A stretch of 64,000 nucleotides of DNA from assembly GCF_020085105.1 (NCBI RefSeq), contig NC_058045.1, forward strand, positions 13,551,833 to 13,615,832. The letters are read 5' to 3'. The translations under genes were made by a program, and so were the position numbers. The notes under the pieces were generated by a model that saw only the letters and a program-made list of their open reading frames with translations, ran no database searches and was not told where the DNA came from. Of the stretch, positions 59,619 to 64,000 are shown piece after piece (position 1 is the first letter of the stretch; the number at the start of each line of letters is the position of its first letter). This stretch comes from Siniperca chuatsi. Lineage: Eukaryota; Chordata; Actinopteri; Centrarchiformes; Sinipercidae.

Positions 59619-60134
59619 ACAGATGGGTGACAAATTAAAAGAAAAACCAACATGAAGTGTCTTAGTATGGAGTCACGCCACCACGAGCCCCCAGCGCAGC
59701 TTCAGTGCTCCTTGCCAAGTCAGTGGAACTCTATTGGAGGGATGAACACCATTCCTCCACAAGATATTCTCATTACGGTAATCTCATTTGCAAGAGAGAC
59801 CTGAGCACAGCAGATAGAAAGATAAACAAACATAGCCAGACATAAAAGAACATATAGCATCAGAGACAGTCACAGACATCACTAAATATATTTGAAGATT
59901 AAAGTTTATATTATATCATTTGGTTTTATGGAGAGCCCTGTCTTACACATTGGTCCAAAATCTTCCATAGGTGTGAAACTGGGTTGAGATCTGGTGACTG
60001 TAAAGGCTGTATTCACATCACTTTCAAACTCACCAAACCATTTAGTGAACCCTGGTGCACGAAGCATCTGCATTTGATATGTTTCTCCACTCTTTTATTC
60101 AGGTTTTTCCTTTAAATTTGTTCTGTTTGTCTGT
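59619..60134. mobile_element. Degenerate DNA element in bbs10 intron 1
   Basis: The left end ACAGATGGGTGACAAATTAA and the right end AAATTTGTTCTGTTTGTCTGT are imperfect inverted repeats. The interior (GGAGTCACGCCACCACGAGC, CCTTGCCAAGTCAGTGGAAC) matches a repeat type I know from fish. No intact transposase. Confidence 0.6.
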
Positions 60135-60897
60135 ATATATCCACTCTATCATACAGTGATTTCTATTTTTTTATTATGCTCTAAGACATTATTCAGGATA
60201 GTACAGTTGAATGTAAGGGTGAAATGTAAACCCTCCAAGTATTTTCTGAATTACAAATGTTTGATTAGACTTTATGTTAGCTTTCGATATACAAATTGTC
60301 ACAGACTTTATTTAAGTGCTGTGGTACAATTTATATATAGACTTTACATTTAACTAAGCTTCAGTGGATTACCCTGTAACCAGCTGTATGTACTGTGGCT
60401 GCACTGAGCCATAATGTCCATCAACCACGAATACATCTCTACAGCAAAAACTCTACAACTCTACTCTATTGCAGATCCTACACAAAGTTACGTTTCTCAG
60501 AACAGTTAATACCAAGCGGTTCTCAGTGTTCACTTTGGTGAAGACCTGTCCTGTGCTGTGTACTTCTCCTGTCATGGTCGTCGTGTCATTTGACTTATAA
60601 ATAAGCGCGTCTTAGCGCGAATCACCAATTTCAGTGTAGTTTACTTACGCTAGCTACTCGGCGAACTTGATTCTGATTACTACTAGCATGTTTGCGTTAG
60701 CTAAGTTACGTAGATAACGTTAGCATCTGCTAGCTAGGTAGTTAGCTGAAGCAATGCAGTGAGCTCGACAGCGGCTCAGGTGACCTTATTTTAAACCCTA
60801 GAAACAACTGAAAAGCACCATTTCGAGCTGCCAGAAACCAGAAGGAAAAAAAACATTCCTTCCCAAGAACATAATGCTGTAATTTGAGAGAACTCAC

Positions 60898-61010
60898 AGT
60901 CAGTCCAGGAACGCTTCCTCTGTATCCTAGAGACGAGGCTTCTTCTGTGGTTTGTTGCGTAGATGTAATTTAGACCAGATATGACTGTTGCCACCTAGCG
61001 CGTGGAGGTA
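60898..61010 (-). other. bbs10: bbs10 noncoding first exon
   Basis: On the minus strand a stretch with no ATG ends GGACTGACT with donor GTGAGT (60892-60897) and can join the acceptor at 59,206. The 5' limit is a guess. Confidence 0.55.
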
Positions 61011-61498
61011 TGAGTTGTTTTTCTATCCCTTAAAAGCATGAACGCTGTTACACATACTGTAGTTTATTCTGTATATTTCCAAGTAAATGGGCAGGGATTT
61101 TCTTTGCTGTACGGCCTTTTGTGAAACTATTACATAATGTATATTTATGATTATTATGATGTGACTATGTGCTTACTGCATAATGGAGTGTTGTGTCACT
61201 CTATATGCCACTTTGGATTTTTTTATGAACAATTTTTCTGTGGACATCATATATACTTTCATAATCTCCCTGCCTTCACAGGGCCAATAATAGAGGTGCT
61301 AGGTGAAGAAAAATACATAAGCAAATTTGCAGCACAATAGGCCTTTTTCACAGAAGTCAAAGTAAGAGCACAAGTGTAAACAATAACATGAATGATGGCT
61401 GAATTCCATTTAGCTGTTTCAGTTTCAGGGTTATTGTGCTATTGTGTATGTTGGCAAACTGTCTCACTGTCATGGCTTGCTTGGAAACTTGGAAAGCA

Positions 61499-61539
61499 TG
61501 AAAAATGGTCTCAGAACTCAGTTCTGAGACCATTTTTCA
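61499..61539. repeat. Perfect 41-bp palindrome (20-bp arms, 1-bp centre)
   Basis: Left arm TGAAAAATGGTCTCAGAACT (61499-61518), centre C, right arm AGTTCTGAGACCATTTTTCA (61520-61539). The arms are exact reverse complements. Confidence 0.97.
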
Positions 61540-61544
61540 CAATT

Positions 61545-61800
61545 GAGAATGACTTCCGGATGCAAGCCGAAACGTCTTGATTCTGAAAACAGTGTCCAGA
61601 TGACTATGATTGAAACCTTTTCTACGATGGAACATTCCTAGACGAATGAGGGACTACACCGTAATATTTGTAACAGTTTTAAATAGTGTCTGTGTATGTG
61701 ATGTCTGCTTTGTCTGACTGAACTGTCTTGTTGTGATGCTGTTGCACTTGCTTGTAAAAGATATTTATCTCAATGAGACCTCCTCAATAAATAAATAAAG
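61545..61800 (+). repeat. Probable retroelement 3' fragment
   Basis: GCCGAAACGTCTTGATTCTG followed by CAATGAGACCTCCTCAATAA and a short AATAAA-type tail resembles the 3' end of a fish retroelement. Class uncertain. Confidence 0.4.
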
Positions 61801-62540
61801 CTTCATTTTCTACACACACAAATGTGTCAAGGCCAAAAAGAAAGATATCCGTCATGTAACCTCAAGATTCCAACATATGCTTGAATCTGTTAGCCTCCTG
61901 ACTGTGTCACAAAAACAGTAAAACAGCACACTTTAAGGAGTGACAATCACAGTTGATCTAAAATAAGCTAAATAAATACAGAGTGTATATTTCTATATGA
62001 CACAGACAGAGGTTATGTGGAGCTCCCTCTTCCCTGCTCATCCCCTAACCCCTCTCTTTCCTCTGTCTCGTCCCTTCTGTACAATATCTTTGTGCGTCTC
62101 TGGTACCTCAAGGTGAACGGGGCGGGGCCAGAACTTGATCTCTGTGTTGCTGCAGAAACCATATCCTAAGTTTCTAAATCAGGCAACATCATCTATACAT
62201 AGACAATATGAGACAGTTCTGCAGCTACTGCCAGATGTACAGATGCGCAAACACTGAGAGCTGTCCACTCTGAATGTAAATGTCCTCTATTGCTGAACTC
62301 TCACTATGCTAACGAGCCTTTAAAAAGCCATGTCACTACACTAATGAATATGCATCAGTGGCCCGGTGAGGGTGACCTGTAGCGATGTGACAGAAGTCAC
62401 AAGAGGTGGGGTGTCAGAAATAAGCACCAATGCTCCCATGAGACCTGAATGGACAGAAAAGAACACATTCAACCAAACACACACTGCTGCAATTCCCCCT
62501 ATTCCGACCCCAACCCTATCTTGTCCTTCCCTCCCTATCT

Positions 62541-62710
62541 CTCTCTCTCTCTCTCTCTTGATCCAGCTTTCACACACCTTCACTCTTCTTGAACTGGCTA
62601 ATAACAAAAATTCTTCCTTACCTCACTGTTTTCCTCCACCTCTCCTGCTCTCTCTCTCTGTGGTCCTGCCATCGTTTCTCCTCCTCCTCCTCCTCCTCCA
62701 CCTCTCTCTA
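62541..62710. repeat. Pyrimidine-rich tract with (CT)n and (CCT)n
   Basis: Runs of CT and of CTCCTCCTCC on the plus strand. They generate low-complexity frames on both strands. Confidence 0.8.
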
Positions 62711-62763
62711 AGGAAAAGGAGTACCTGTGAGTCTGAACATTGCTGCTGGGACGACTGAATACA
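62700..62763 (+). other. Possible noncoding exon of an off-window gene
   Basis: Plus-strand sequence ending ACTGAATACAG with a good donor GTATGT at about 62764. No coding frame supports it and the neighbour gene is outside the window. Confidence 0.25.
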
Positions 62764-64000
62764 GGTATGTCTCTGGGTCCTTTGTTTTTCTCTTTGTTTC
62801 ATCAATCAAAAGTACTTTGATTTATTTCTCTCTGCTAAGTGAATAGCAACTGCGTGTAAACCCATGGATGCATAAAAGATCAATAATATTAATCAGGTCA
62901 TTCTGTTGGTTACTGGATACAGGCTGGGGTGCAACAACACAATCACCATGGGTAATTTATTAGTGTGTAACTCCAGTTTCAGTGATTTTCTTTCGCTTCT
63001 ACTGAAAGATTCACTTCTTTTTGAGAACATTTCTGATGTCAAACTAAAAACAAGGCTTTTTTTCTTGGTGTCTTATACTTGTCATTTTTGAGATAAAGAG
63101 CTTTCATCTTGCAGTGACACTATATTTCATTTACTGTAATGAATTTGCAAACTTGTTTGATCAGGTGCAAAAAGCGTTTTAGCTGCTTTGACAACTGAAG
63201 TTGGGGGACCATATGGTGCGAGTCATTCATTATCACCTCTGCAGCAAAAATGAGAGAAAGATGACAAGTTAGTAGCTTGTATAATGTTTCTGTTTCATAC
63301 TGGAATATGAAAACATAAAAGCTGTGAATTAACACTTAGTTACGGTGTATCAGCGGTGGCTTCTGTTTGAGCCCCTGTCTTCTCAGAAAAAAACTGGTGA
63401 TTAATCCTGAAAAAGCAGACATAAACTGAAGTCAGTGTTTGCTTGGGTGTGAGATCACATCTGCTGACTCAAGCCTAGATACTCAATACCTGTGATGTCT
63501 GCGGAATAGAAAATAACATATCAGAACATTTTTGCACTTGGGAGTCAAGTCTTGGCAGTGGGAATTTTCTCTTATGTACTTTGTTAACCTACATGGAGCG
63601 TGACCTTGGCACAGGATTCTCACCTCTGGCTGCACACTGTGGAACAGCAGCGGTCCACGCGTGACGCTTCAACTTCGACACATCTCCTCTTCCTCCCTCC
63701 ATGTCAGCAAGTTTGGCAGAGACAGCGGCTTGCATATCCTGTGTTTGAGTGTTAGTGCCAGACCAGCAGAAACAGGAGAAGTCATTTGACACTGATGGTC
63801 ATACAGTGTCTATAAGCAGATTATTGCTTCAAATACATCTGATCAATAGCATTTATGGAAACTCTGCTCTGCTCTGGTGTGTGTGTGTCTGTGTGTGTGT
63901 GTGTGTTCATGTGTTTTCTTTGGATGGTGATTTTTGCACATTTGGAGGGCATTTACAGGTCTGCCTATTTCTGTAATATTCCATATATTGCACAAGTTGT

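Larger units (their letters stand above)
61801..64000. other. Right-end region without a supported gene
   Basis: No frame here shows recognisable homology. A (GT)n tract lies at 63,877-63,905. Several donor-like and acceptor-like sites occur without a coding frame between them. Confidence 0.5.

Noticed and set aside
62366-62758. Plus-strand 130-codon frame near the right end
   Set aside because: Mostly Ser/Leu/Pro low complexity from CT and CCT runs, with no homology.

Overview
This is a teleost fish nuclear genome window: split genes with GT-AG introns, many CA/TA microsatellites, MITEs, a tRNA-derived SINE and a dead LINE. It carries the vertebrate block ano2 - vwf - cd9 known from human 12p13. 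No prokaryotic, CRISPR or viral system was seen.

Layout, left to right. (1) 316-1632, minus: the first four coding exons of a ceramide synthase with the Hox-like domain; the rest lies off the left edge. (2) 4613-about 22.7 kb, minus: ano2 (TMEM16B), a Ca2+-activated Cl- channel, with 27 coding exons that join in frame into 1318 aa. It includes a 12-nt microexon and a long C-terminal tail with an acidic run and a duplicated 48-residue unit. (3) 23,917-about 46.1 kb, minus: a complete vwf (von Willebrand factor), with 52 coding exons joining into 8529 nt / 2842 aa and a TATA promoter at 46.15 kb. (4) 48,785-about 55.8 kb, plus: the tetraspanin cd9, with two alternative coding first exons. (5) 56,986-about 61.0 kb, minus: bbs10, 661 aa, tail-to-tail with cd9. 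(6) 61-64 kb: no supported gene, only repeat debris and perhaps a noncoding first exon of an off-window gene.

Function. vwf, ano2 and the ceramide synthase are read in tandem on the minus strand. vwf and cd9 are head-to-head, with about 2.5 kb between them. The products belong to unrelated pathways (haemostasis, Cl- conductance, membrane organisation, ciliary chaperonin, sphingolipid synthesis), so the arrangement is conserved synteny and not an operon.

Exon limits were read by hand from splice sites, reading phase and family homology. The ano2, vwf and bbs10 coding sums all divide by three with no frame break, which is strong internal support. Points most worth a second look: the vwf A2 protease site (Phe-Leu in place of Tyr-Met), an intron inside vwf A1, a GC-AG intron in vwf, the ano2 C-terminal repeat, the cd9 alternative first exons, and a perfect 41-bp palindrome at 61.5 kb.
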